A stretch of DNA of 43,427 nucleotides from Alphaproteobacteria bacterium. Its GTDB lineage: Bacteria; Pseudomonadota; Alphaproteobacteria; Rhodobacterales; Rhodobacteraceae. The position numbers and the translations under genes were made by a program. Below, in pieces: positions 7,878-14,249 of this stretch (positions are counted from its first letter, which is position 1; each line of letters starts with the position of its first letter). Below the pieces are notes generated by a model that was not told where the DNA came from, did not search any database, and saw only the letters and a program-made list of their open reading frames with translations. The DNA lies in contig JAUIDE010000028.1 in assembly GCA_030429105.1 (NCBI GenBank), positions 1 through 43,427 of the forward strand. Direction: 5' to 3'.

Positions 7878-8263
7878 GCTTGGAGCGGGTCACGGGCGGT
7901 TGCCTCTGCGGAGCGGTGCGGATCACGGCGGCGGGGCGGCCCCTGCGCGTCGGGCTCTGCCATTGCCTCGATTGCCGGAAGCATCACGGCGCGCTCTTCC
8001 ACGCCTCCGCGATCTTTCCGGAGGGGGCGGTGACGGTTTCCGGGGAGGTGCGGGCGTTCAGGGGGCGCGCCTTCTGCCCGGTCTGCGGCTCCTCCGTCTT
8101 CTCCCGCTCGGAGGGCGAGATCGAGGTGCATCTCGGGGCGCTGGACGAGCCGGGCGCCTTCCGGCCGACCTACGAGCTCTGGACGATACGGCGCGAACCA
8201 TGGCTTCCGCCCTTCCCCGGCATGGCGCGCCATGAGCGCGACCGGAACGGCGAAAGGCGCTGA
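7874..8263 (+). CDS. GFA-family zinc-binding protein (second copy)
   Basis: A 129-residue protein starting at the ATG at 7874, which overlaps the stop of the acyl-CoA synthetase gene (ATGA). This start is preferred to an upstream in-frame ATG because the family begins just before the first Cys cluster. The GFA-fold motifs are GGCLCGAVRIT near residue 8, CHCLDCRKHHGALF near 31, and FCPVCGSSVFSRSEG near 68, with a WTIRREPWLPP tail. It is clearly different from the copy at 3344, so not a recent duplication. Coupling to the synthetase suggests a shared pathway, but none is established. Confidence 0.85.
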   Translation: MSLERVTGGCLCGAVRITAAGRPLRVGLCHCLDCRKHHGALFHASAIFPEGAVTVSGEVRAFRGRAFCPVCGSSVFSRSEGEIEVHLGALDEPGAFRPTYELWTIRREPWLPPFPGMARHERDRNGERR

Positions 8264-8284
8264 ACCGCCCCGAGCCGAATCCCG

Positions 8285-8313
8285 TTGCCGCCCCGCCGCT
8301 CCCCCCCTATGTT
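8285..8313 (+). promoter_or_regulatory. Candidate promoter for the TAXI solute-binding protein gene
   Basis: TTGCCG (8285-8290) and TATGTT (8308-8313) lie 17 bases apart, a reasonable sigma-70-like arrangement about 50 bases before the start at 8362. The -10 element is part of an inverted repeat listed separately, which supports a regulated promoter. This is pattern-based only. Confidence 0.45.
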
Positions 8314-8332
8314 CCGCGCCGGCGCGAACATA
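8308..8332. promoter_or_regulatory. Inverted repeat overlapping the putative TAXI/TRAP promoter
   Basis: Perfect 7-base arms TATGTTC (8308-8314) and GAACATA (8326-8332) flank an 11-base centre that itself contains GCGCCGGCGC. Overlap with the putative -10 suggests a repressor operator; alternatively it is a 5'-UTR stem. No regulator gene lies next to the TRAP genes, so the binding protein is unknown. Confidence 0.5.
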
Positions 8333-8361
8333 ATCGTGCGAACAACGTCAGGGAGACACAT

Positions 8362-9336
8362 ATGCTCAGGAAATTCGGAGCCGGGCTCGCGCTCGGCGCC
8401 CTCATCGCCGCCGGCGCGGCGCAGGCGCAGGACCGGACGGGCTGGCCCACGGACATGGCCATCGGCACGGCGAGCCAGGGCGGCGTCTATTTCGTCTACG
8501 GCAACGGCCTCGCGGCCTATATCTCCGAAGCGCTCGGCGTGAACGTCTCCGGCGAGGTGACGGGCGGGCCGGTGCAGAACGCGACGCTTGTGCAGACCAA
8601 CCAGGTCCAGCTCGGCATGGTCACGATGGGCCCGATGTATGCGGCCTGGACCGGCAAGAGCGAGCTTGCGCCCGGGCTGGAGCACAAGGACGTGCGCGCG
8701 CTTTTCCCCATGTACGAGACGCCGTTCCATGCGGTGACGCTGAAATCCTCCGGGATCAACTCGGTTTCCGAGATGGGCGGCAAGCGCGTCGGCGTCGGCC
8801 CCGCGGGCGGCACGCCCGGCACCTACTGGCCGCGTTTCCTCGAGGCGCTGGGCGTCTCCGCCACCGTCTCCAACGCCGGCGCTGCGGATACGGCGGGCCA
8901 GCTGAAGGACGGCCTCGTGGACGTCTTCGCCTTCGCCGCGGGCCTTCCGACGGGCGCCTTCTCCCAGCTCGCGGCCGAGGCGGACGTGACCTTCCTCGGC
9001 TTCACGCCGGAGGAGCACGCCAAGATCCTCGAAGCCTTCCCCGAGGTCTCCAACTTCACGATCCCGGCGAACACCTATACCGGGCAGACCGAGGATCAGG
9101 CTTCCGTCGCGATGTGGAACTTCGCCATCGCGCACAAGGACGTGCCGGAGAGCCTCGCCTACGAGATCACCAAGCTGGTGATGGAGAACAATGACCGCAT
9201 GGTGCAGATCCACGCCGCCGCCAAGGCGACGCTGCTGCAGAACTGGGTCAACAACTCCTTCCTGCCGTTCCACCCGGGCGCGGTGCGGTATCTCGAAGAG
9301 AAGGGGATCGCCGTTCCGGACAACCTCAAGGGCTGA
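8362..9336 (+). CDS. TAXI-family TRAP transporter solute-binding protein
   Basis: A 324-residue periplasmic protein. Residues 1-24 are a signal peptide (LALGALIAAGAAQA before QDR). The mature part fits the TAXI family of TRAP solute receptors: MAIGTASQGGVYFVYGNGLA near residue 31, the GGPVQNATLVQTNQVQLGM segment, and KRVGVGPAGGTPGTYWPRFLE. It captures an organic acid-like solute in the periplasm and hands it to the TRAP permease; the ligand is not predictable, though glutamate or 2-oxoglutarate binding is known in the family. AGGGAG lies just before the start. A strong terminator separates it from the permease, so the binding protein is likely made in excess. Confidence 0.92.
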   Translation: MLRKFGAGLALGALIAAGAAQAQDRTGWPTDMAIGTASQGGVYFVYGNGLAAYISEALGVNVSGEVTGGPVQNATLVQTNQVQLGMVTMGPMYAAWTGKSELAPGLEHKDVRALFPMYETPFHAVTLKSSGINSVSEMGGKRVGVGPAGGTPGTYWPRFLEALGVSATVSNAGAADTAGQLKDGLVDVFAFAAGLPTGAFSQLAAEADVTFLGFTPEEHAKILEAFPEVSNFTIPANTYTGQTEDQASVAMWNFAIAHKDVPESLAYEITKLVMENNDRMVQIHAAAKATLLQNWVNNSFLPFHPGAVRYLEEKGIAVPDNLKG

Positions 9337-9356
9337 TCCGGGCCTGAACCTTTCAG

Positions 9357-9389
9357 GGGCCGGGGCGCGCTATGCGCTCCGGCCCTTTT
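9357..9389 (+). terminator. Rho-independent terminator between the TAXI gene and the TRAP permease
   Basis: GGGCCGGGGCGC (9357-9368) pairs with GCGCTCCGGCCC (9374-9385) as a 12-bp stem containing one G-T pair, with a 5-base loop, followed directly by TTTT. Its position inside an expected operon suggests partial termination that sets the binding protein to permease ratio. Confidence 0.8.
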
Positions 9390-9452
9390 GCGCTACGGTC
9401 GCCCAAAACAAGGCCGGGCGCAGCCGACGCCTCCAACAGGGATGAATGACCG

Positions 9453-11666
9453 ATGACGTTAGCGCAGAGCGGCGCAGGCGCGCCCGCATCCGAGCCTCTC
9501 ATCGCAAAGGGCGTGGACGAGGAGGTTCTCGCCGGCAACCAGCGCGTCCTGACCGGCCGGCTCGGACTCGCGATCGCGACATTCTGCGTGATCTACACCG
9601 TCTTCCACATCGCCGCGATGAACGGGGTGCACGACCGGATCACGGACCTTCTCGGCATCCCGTCCATCGACCTCACCGAGCCCTGGCGCTATCGTCTGAT
9701 TCATGTCGCGGGCGGGCTCGCGCTCGGCTTCCTCATCCACGCCTCGCGCAGCTTTTCGGCGGACCAAACGGCGCCGGAGGGGATGGGCCAGTGGCTCCTG
9801 ACCGGCCCCGCAGCGCTGCTCGTCGCGCTCGCCTTCGGGCAGATATGGCTGGGCGTGGCGACAGGCGATCTCGTCGTCACCGGCTCCCCCCCGGCGAAGA
9901 TGGTCGCGACCTTCGGCTGGCCGCTTGCGGCGGGAACCGCGCTCGCCATCGTGGCCGCCTGGATGGAGAAGCCTGGCGCGCGAGGGCGCCTCGCCGCCGT
10001 CGATGTCGTGCTCGCCGTCGCGGCGGTGACGGTGGGGACCTACATCATCGCCCACGCCGAGTTCCTGCGGGTGCGCGCGCAGGTCTTTCCCCATCCGAAC
10101 GACATGTGGGCCTCCATCGCCGGGATCGCGCTCATCCTCGAACTGACGCGCCGGCTCGCGGGGCTGGCGCTCGTCGTCATCGTGGCCGTCTTCATCGCCT
10201 ACGCCTTTGTCGGGCCGTGGCTGCCGGGGGTTCTGGCGCACAGGGGCTATGACCCGGCGCGGTTCTTCGCGTTCATCTACACCGACAACGGCATCCTCGG
10301 GCCGACGACGGCGATCTCCTCAACCTACATCATCCTCTTCGTCGCCTTCGCGGCCTTCCTGCAGGCGAGCAAGGTCGGCGAGTATTTCGTCAACTTCGCC
10401 TTCGCCGCGGCGGGCGGGGCGCGGGGCGGTCCGGCGAAGGTCGCCGTCTTCGGCTCGGGCCTGATGGGCATGATCAACGGCACCTCGGCGGGCAATGTCG
10501 TGGCCACCGGCTCGCTGACGATCCCTCTGATGAAGAAGGTCGGCTACCGGCCGCAGACCGCCGCGGCGGTGGAGGCCGCGGCCTCCTCCGGCGGGCAGAT
10601 CATGCCGCCGATCATGGGCGCGGGCGCCTTCATCATGGCGGAGATCACGGCGATCCCCTATGCCGAGATCGTCATCGCAGCGATCATCCCGGCGCTGATC
10701 TACTTCGCCTGTGTCTATTTCGTCGTCGATCTCGAGGCGGTGAAAAGGAACATGCGCGGCCTTCCGCGCTCCGAGCTGCCGGAATTCGGCAAGCTGGCGA
10801 GGCAGGCCTTCCTCTTCATCCCGATCGTCATCCTGATCGGCGCGCTCTTCGCCGGCTATTCGGTGATCCGCGCCGGCACGCTCGCCATGGCCGCTGCGGC
10901 GGTGGTGAGTTGGCTGACGCCCTACAGGATGGGGCCGCGGGCGATCCTCTACGCCTTCGAGCTCGCCGCGCGCATGTCGCTCCAGCTCGTCGCCGTCTGC
11001 GCCGCGGCGGGCGTCATCGTCGGCGTCATCGCGCTGACCGGGGTGGGGACGCGCTTCGCCTCTCTCCTCCTTTCCGTGGCGGGAGAGAACCAGTTCGTCG
11101 CGCTCTTCTTCTCCATGCTCGTCGCCATCATCCTCGGCATGGGGATGCCGACGACGGCGGCCTACGCCGTCGCGGCCAGCGTGATCGCGCCCGGGTTGGT
11201 GCGGATGGGGATCGAGCCGCTCGTCGCGCATTTCTTCATCTTCTACTTCGCAGTGATGTCCGCGATCACGCCGCCCGTCGCGCTCGCCGCCTATGCCGGC
11301 TCGGCCATCGCCGGGTCGGACCCGATGCGGACGAGTGTGGAGAGCTTCAAGATCGGCCTCGCGGCCTTCATAGTGCCCTTCATGTTCTTCGCCTCCCCCG
11401 CCCTCATCATGCAGGGGGAGTGGTATGAGATCCTGCATTCGACGGCGACGGCGCTCGGCGGCGTGTTCCTCCTCGCCTGCGCGATCGTCGGCTGGTTCCA
11501 GGGTCCGCTCAACATCGTCTTCCGCCTCGTCATGGCGCTGGCGGCGATGGCGATGATCAAGAGCGGGCTGCTGACGGATGCGATCGGCCTCGCCGTCGCG
11601 GTCGGCGTATGGCTGTTCCAGAAGCGGGTCGTCACCGCGCGCGACCTCGCCCGCGGACGGGACTGA
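9453..11666 (+). CDS. TRAP transporter permease, fused small and large subunits (4TM/12TM)
   Basis: A 737-residue polytopic inner-membrane protein combining the DctQ-like small subunit (about residues 1-200) with the DctM-like large subunit. Family signatures include TTAISSTYIILFVAFAAFL near 285, GMINGTSAGNVVATGSLTIP near 337, and the two GGQIMPPIMGAGAF / GMGMPTTAAYAVAA segments that resemble the paired substrate loops of DctM. It uses an ion gradient, usually sodium, to import the solute bound by the upstream TAXI protein. A purine-rich AGGGATGA lies upstream; an ATG 10 bases earlier is out of frame. The stop abuts the start of the CysG-like gene (TGAATG). Confidence 0.93.
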   Translation: MTLAQSGAGAPASEPLIAKGVDEEVLAGNQRVLTGRLGLAIATFCVIYTVFHIAAMNGVHDRITDLLGIPSIDLTEPWRYRLIHVAGGLALGFLIHASRSFSADQTAPEGMGQWLLTGPAALLVALAFGQIWLGVATGDLVVTGSPPAKMVATFGWPLAAGTALAIVAAWMEKPGARGRLAAVDVVLAVAAVTVGTYIIAHAEFLRVRAQVFPHPNDMWASIAGIALILELTRRLAGLALVVIVAVFIAYAFVGPWLPGVLAHRGYDPARFFAFIYTDNGILGPTTAISSTYIILFVAFAAFLQASKVGEYFVNFAFAAAGGARGGPAKVAVFGSGLMGMINGTSAGNVVATGSLTIPLMKKVGYRPQTAAAVEAAASSGGQIMPPIMGAGAFIMAEITAIPYAEIVIAAIIPALIYFACVYFVVDLEAVKRNMRGLPRSELPEFGKLARQAFLFIPIVILIGALFAGYSVIRAGTLAMAAAAVVSWLTPYRMGPRAILYAFELAARMSLQLVAVCAAAGVIVGVIALTGVGTRFASLLLSVAGENQFVALFFSMLVAIILGMGMPTTAAYAVAASVIAPGLVRMGIEPLVAHFFIFYFAVMSAITPPVALAAYAGSAIAGSDPMRTSVESFKIGLAAFIVPFMFFASPALIMQGEWYEILHSTATALGGVFLLACAIVGWFQGPLNIVFRLVMALAAMAMIKSGLLTDAIGLAVAVGVWLFQKRVVTARDLARGRD

Positions 11667-12569
11667 ATGCGCTGGTTTCCGATGTTCCTCGACATGGCCT
11701 CGCGCCCTGTCGTGGTCGTCGGCGGGGGGGAGCAGGCGGCGCAGAAGATGCGCCTCCTCGTGCGGACGGAGGCGCGACTGACGCTGATGGCGGAGGCGCT
11801 CGCCCCCGAACTCGCCGCGCATGTCGCCGCGGGGCGGGCGGCGCATGTTCAGGCGGCGCTGGACGAGGCGGCGCTTGCCGGCGCCGCCTATGTCTTCGTC
11901 GCGACGGAGGATGAGGCGCTGGACGGGCGGGCGGCGGCGGCTGCGCGGGCGGCGGGCGCTCTGGTGAACGTCGTGGACCGGCCGGCGGATTGCGACATGA
12001 TCTTCCCCGCGCTGGTGGACCGGGACCCGGTGGTGGTCGCCATCGGCACGGAGGGCGCGGCGCCGGTGCTCGGCCGGCGCATCAAGACGATGCTGGAGGT
12101 CGCGCTCTCCCCCCGCCTCGGCCCCTTCGTCGCGATGGCGCGCGGCTGGCGGGAGGTGGCGGAGGCGGTGCCGGCGGGCCCGGCGCGGCGGCGCTTCTGG
12201 AACTGGGCGCTGACCGGCGCGCCGTGGCGGGCCTGGGAAGAGGGGCGGGAGGCCGAGGCCGCCGAGATGATCGAGGCCGCCATCGCAGCGGGAGGCGCGC
12301 CGGAGGGCGGAGATGCCGCGATCACGTTCATACCCGTCCCCGCGGCGCCAGACCTCTTCACGCTGCGGGACGTGGAGCGCCTTCAGGCCGCCGGAACGGT
12401 GATCCACGGCGCAGGGCTGGACCCCGCCTACCTCGAACTCGCCCGGCGAGACGCGGCCCGCGCGCCGGTTTCGGCCTGCCCGCGCCATGGCGGCGCCGCG
12501 CGCGCGGCGCTCGATGCGGCCGAGGGGCCCGTCGTCGCCCTCTGCCGCCCGGAATGCCGGCCGCTCTAA
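11667..12569 (+). CDS. CysG-type precorrin-2 dehydrogenase/ferrochelatase with a remnant SUMT domain
   Basis: A 300-residue protein. Residues 1-210 match the CysG N-terminal module that oxidises precorrin-2 with NAD and inserts iron to make siroheme: RPVVVVGGGEQAAQKMRLL Rossmann motif, NVVDRPADCDMIFPALVDR with Asp104 at the catalytic position, and TEGAAPVLGRRIKTMLE. Residues 219-300 (TFIPVPAAPDLFTLRDVERL, then DPAYLELARRDA) look like the first part of a SUMT methyltransferase, but the glycine-rich loop is lost and about 170 residues are missing. Methylation of uroporphyrinogen must come from another gene. It directly follows the TRAP permease and converges on the rid gene, overlapping by 4 bases. 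No sulfite or nitrite reductase gene is nearby. Confidence 0.8.
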   Translation: MRWFPMFLDMASRPVVVVGGGEQAAQKMRLLVRTEARLTLMAEALAPELAAHVAAGRAAHVQAALDEAALAGAAYVFVATEDEALDGRAAAAARAAGALVNVVDRPADCDMIFPALVDRDPVVVAIGTEGAAPVLGRRIKTMLEVALSPRLGPFVAMARGWREVAEAVPAGPARRRFWNWALTGAPWRAWEEGREAEAAEMIEAAIAAGGAPEGGDAAITFIPVPAAPDLFTLRDVERLQAAGTVIHGAGLDPAYLELARRDAARAPVSACPRHGGAARAALDAAEGPVVALCRPECRPL

Positions 12570-12958
12570 CGCTCCAGCCCGACGATCGCCTCGATCTCCA
12601 CCTTCATGCCCGGAATGGCGAGGGCGGATACCTCGATCAGCGTGCTCGCCGGGCGCGTCTGGCCGAAATATTCCTGGCGAACCGGGTTGATCTTCGTCCG
12701 GTCGTTCACGTCCGTCAGATAGACGGTGACGCGGAGGACGTTGCGGAAATCCGCGCCCGCCATGGCCAGGATCTTCTTCATCTGTTCGAAGAGATTCCGC
12801 GTCTGCTCCACCACGTCGTCGCTCACCACCTTCAGGTCGGCGTCGAGCGGCGCGAGGCCGGAAATGTAGAGCGTGTCGCCGAAGCGCACCGCATCCGTAT
12901 AGTGGCTGATGGGCGGGACGCCCCCCGCCAGCGAATATTCCTCACGATCAAGCGCCAT
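12566..12958 (-). CDS. Rid-family (YjgF/YER057c/UK114) protein lacking the archetypal Arg
   Basis: A 130-residue Rid-family trimer subunit: FGDTLYISGLAPLDADLK near residue 26, the DFRNVLRVTVYLTDVNDR strand-helix region, and the closing PGMKVEIEAIVGLER. Archetypal RidA deaminates reactive 2-aminoacrylate and needs Arg105 in a PARS-like motif; here the aligned sequence is PAST with Ser at 105, so imine deaminase activity of the RidA type is doubtful. Other Rid subfamilies without this Arg exist. Its ribosome binding site lies wholly inside a strong hairpin directly before the ATG. It is downstream of hsp20, possibly in one transcript, and its 3' end overlaps the CysG-like gene. Confidence 0.87.
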   Translation of the reverse strand: MALDREEYSLAGGVPPISHYTDAVRFGDTLYISGLAPLDADLKVVSDDVVEQTRNLFEQMKKILAMAGADFRNVLRVTVYLTDVNDRTKINPVRQEYFGQTRPASTLIEVSALAIPGMKVEIEAIVGLER

Positions 12959-12993
12959 CGCCGCCTCCCTCCGTTTTGCGGAAGGAGGCGGCG
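12959..12993 (-). promoter_or_regulatory. Hairpin covering the Shine-Dalgarno of the Rid-family gene
   Basis: Bases 12959-12973 and 12979-12993 pair in 14 of 15 positions around a 5-base loop. In the minus-strand transcript the 3' arm contains GGAGGGAGG and ends at the base before the rid ATG, so translation would be occluded unless the stem opens. With no U-run after it, it is a poor terminator for hsp20. The structure is read from complementarity only. Confidence 0.6.
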
Positions 12994-13016
12994 CCGCGAC
13001 GCGGATTGCAAGCGGC

Positions 13017-13445
13017 TCAGAGGCTCCTGATCTCGATCTTACGCTGCGCCGGGGCAGCGGGGGCGGCCTTCGCCACGGTGAGCGTCAGGACGCCGTCCTT
13101 CGCGGTCGCAGCGATCTTCTCCGGGTCCGCGTCAGGCGGAAGGCGGAAGCTGCGCTGGAAGGCGCCGTAGGTCCGCTCCGAGAAAAACCAGGTCCGCCCG
13201 CCCTCCTCCTTCGTCTCCTCCCGCTCCGCGCGCTTCTCGCCCTTCACGATCAGCGTATCGCCGTGGACCGAGACCTCGATCTCCTCCGGCTTCACGCCGG
13301 GCAGCTCGATGTTGACGACATAGCCGTCCTTCACGCCGGACGCGTCCGAGGCGGGGGCGAACCAGTCCGCCACCTTCCGCCCCGCGGCGCGGAGCGGCTC
13401 GTAGAGCGAAGGCCAGAAGCCGGCGGGTTGTGTCGATTCGACCAT
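13017..13445 (-). CDS. Small heat-shock protein, Hsp20/alpha-crystallin family
   Basis: A 142-residue small heat-shock protein with an alpha-crystallin domain at about 40-135: DGYVVNIELPGVKPEEIEVS, then TLIVKGEKRAER, the RTYGAFQRSFRLPPD segment and the closing AKDGVLTLTVAKA. A short C-terminal KIEIRSL contains an I-x-I-type oligomer motif. It acts as an ATP-independent holdase in the cytoplasm. The ATG at 13445 is chosen over longer in-frame starts because AAAAGGAGGAG sits directly before it and the family begins here. That Shine-Dalgarno is partly in a fourU-like hairpin, and an FNR-type box lies about 70 bases upstream, so both heat and oxygen control are plausible. Confidence 0.92.
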   Translation of the reverse strand: MVESTQPAGFWPSLYEPLRAAGRKVADWFAPASDASGVKDGYVVNIELPGVKPEEIEVSVHGDTLIVKGEKRAEREETKEEGGRTWFFSERTYGAFQRSFRLPPDADPEKIAATAKDGVLTLTVAKAAPAAPAQRKIEIRSL

Positions 13446-13453
13446 CTTCTCCT

Positions 13454-13486
13454 CCTTTTCCCGAGGGTCGTTCCAACGGGAAAAGG
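13454..13486 (-). promoter_or_regulatory. Candidate RNA thermometer in the hsp20 5' UTR
   Basis: On the minus strand CCTTTTCCCG (13486-13477) pairs perfectly with CGGGAAAAGG (13463-13454) across a 13-base loop. The second arm runs into the hsp20 Shine-Dalgarno AAAAGGAGGAG. UUUU pairing next to the ribosome site resembles fourU thermometers, and 5'-UTR thermometers are established for alphaproteobacterial small heat-shock genes (ROSE elements). It forms only if transcription starts upstream of 13486. Confidence 0.5.
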
Positions 13487-13511
13487 ATCGCGGGCCGCGC
13501 CCGCCGGCGCC

Positions 13512-13525
13512 TTGATCCGGGTCAA
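13512..13525. promoter_or_regulatory. FNR/FixK/DNR-type box upstream of hsp20
   Basis: TTGATCCGGGTCAA matches TTGAT-N4-(A/G)TCAA, the binding site of the FNR/FixK/DNR family. It is centred about 73 bases before the hsp20 ATG. On the minus strand the same bases include TTGACC, which could serve as a -35 element, so a simple promoter reading is also possible. No FNR-family gene is in the window. Confidence 0.5.
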
Positions 13526-13612
13526 GCCCCGGAGGCTCGCCGCGGTCCACCGGGAGATGCAGGCGCTCCGGGCTCCATCGCCAGCCCGGAGTGCGCGTTC
13601 CGGCCCGCCCGG

Positions 13613-14140
13613 TCAGCCGGCGGCGAAAGGCAGGGAGGAATGATGGAGCACGATCTTCAGCTCCCCGTTTTCCATCTGCCTGATCCCGAACGTATATTCG
13701 ACCTTCACTTCGGAACCGTCCGTCTTCGTGAAGTAGTAGTTGCCCATCGAGAACGCGACGTCGCCCACGATCGTCGTGCCCTCGTTCTCCCAGCGGACCG
13801 CCGTGTAGGGGGCGATGGCGAAGCCCTTGTCCTCAGCGATATCGCCGCCGACGAAGTAGGACAGCGCCTCGTCGAACGAGCCGCGGAACTGGTCCTCGCT
13901 CGCAAGGGTCGGCTTGAAGAGGACCTCGCTGACGCCATAGGCGTAGAAGGTCTCGATATGCTCGCGCGCAGCGGCTTGATAGTCGCCGCCCGCCGTATGG
14001 ACCGAGCCGATCTTCACGATGCCCTCGCCCCAGGCGGTCTTCAGCGCCGTGACCCTCTCGGGCGTCAAGGGCGAAGCATGAAGCGCGCCCGCAGTCGCGA
14101 GGACGGCGAGGCCGGCGGTGAGTGCGGCGGTCTTGAACAT
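13613..14140 (-). CDS. Secreted NTF2/SnoaL-like protein of unknown function
   Basis: A 175-residue protein starting at the ATG at 14140, with a signal peptide (AALTAGLAVLATAGALHA before SPLT). The mature domain has the compact alpha+beta look of NTF2/SnoaL-like folds: HIETFYAYGVSEVLFKPTLA, FDEALSYFVGGDIAEDKGFA, and TIVGDVAFSMGNYYFTKTDG followed by KVEYTFGIRQ. Relatives are sometimes labelled phosphoribosyl-AMP cyclohydrolase in databases, but no HisI metal motif (paired Cys) is present, so I distrust that name. Probably periplasmic. It is divergent from the LysR regulator with 109 bases between starts, so it is a natural target of it. Function is unknown. Confidence 0.75.
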   Translation of the reverse strand: MFKTAALTAGLAVLATAGALHASPLTPERVTALKTAWGEGIVKIGSVHTAGGDYQAAAREHIETFYAYGVSEVLFKPTLASEDQFRGSFDEALSYFVGGDIAEDKGFAIAPYTAVRWENEGTTIVGDVAFSMGNYYFTKTDGSEVKVEYTFGIRQMENGELKIVLHHSSLPFAAG

Positions 14141-14249
14141 CGTCTTTCTCCATCGGTTTCTGGCGACGCGGCGCGCCATTGCGGCGAGATGGGCGCGGAA
14201 GATCGATCCTGCCAATTGATTTATCTTCGCATTTCGATAGCCTGAAGGC

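Noticed and set aside
8326-8346. GAAC repeat resembling the alphaproteobacterial LexA box upstream of the TAXI gene
   Set aside because: The spacing is 10 bases, not the 7 of GAAC-N7-GAAC, and the first copy is part of the inverted repeat.
13613-14140. Naming the secreted protein phosphoribosyl-AMP cyclohydrolase (hisI)
   Set aside because: It has a signal peptide and no HisI zinc cysteines; the label seems a propagated misannotation.
14222-14239. TATC-N10-GATA possible LysR half-sites upstream of the OxyR-like gene
   Set aside because: Arms are only 4 bases and do not match a clear T-N11-A LysR box; too weak to list as an operator.
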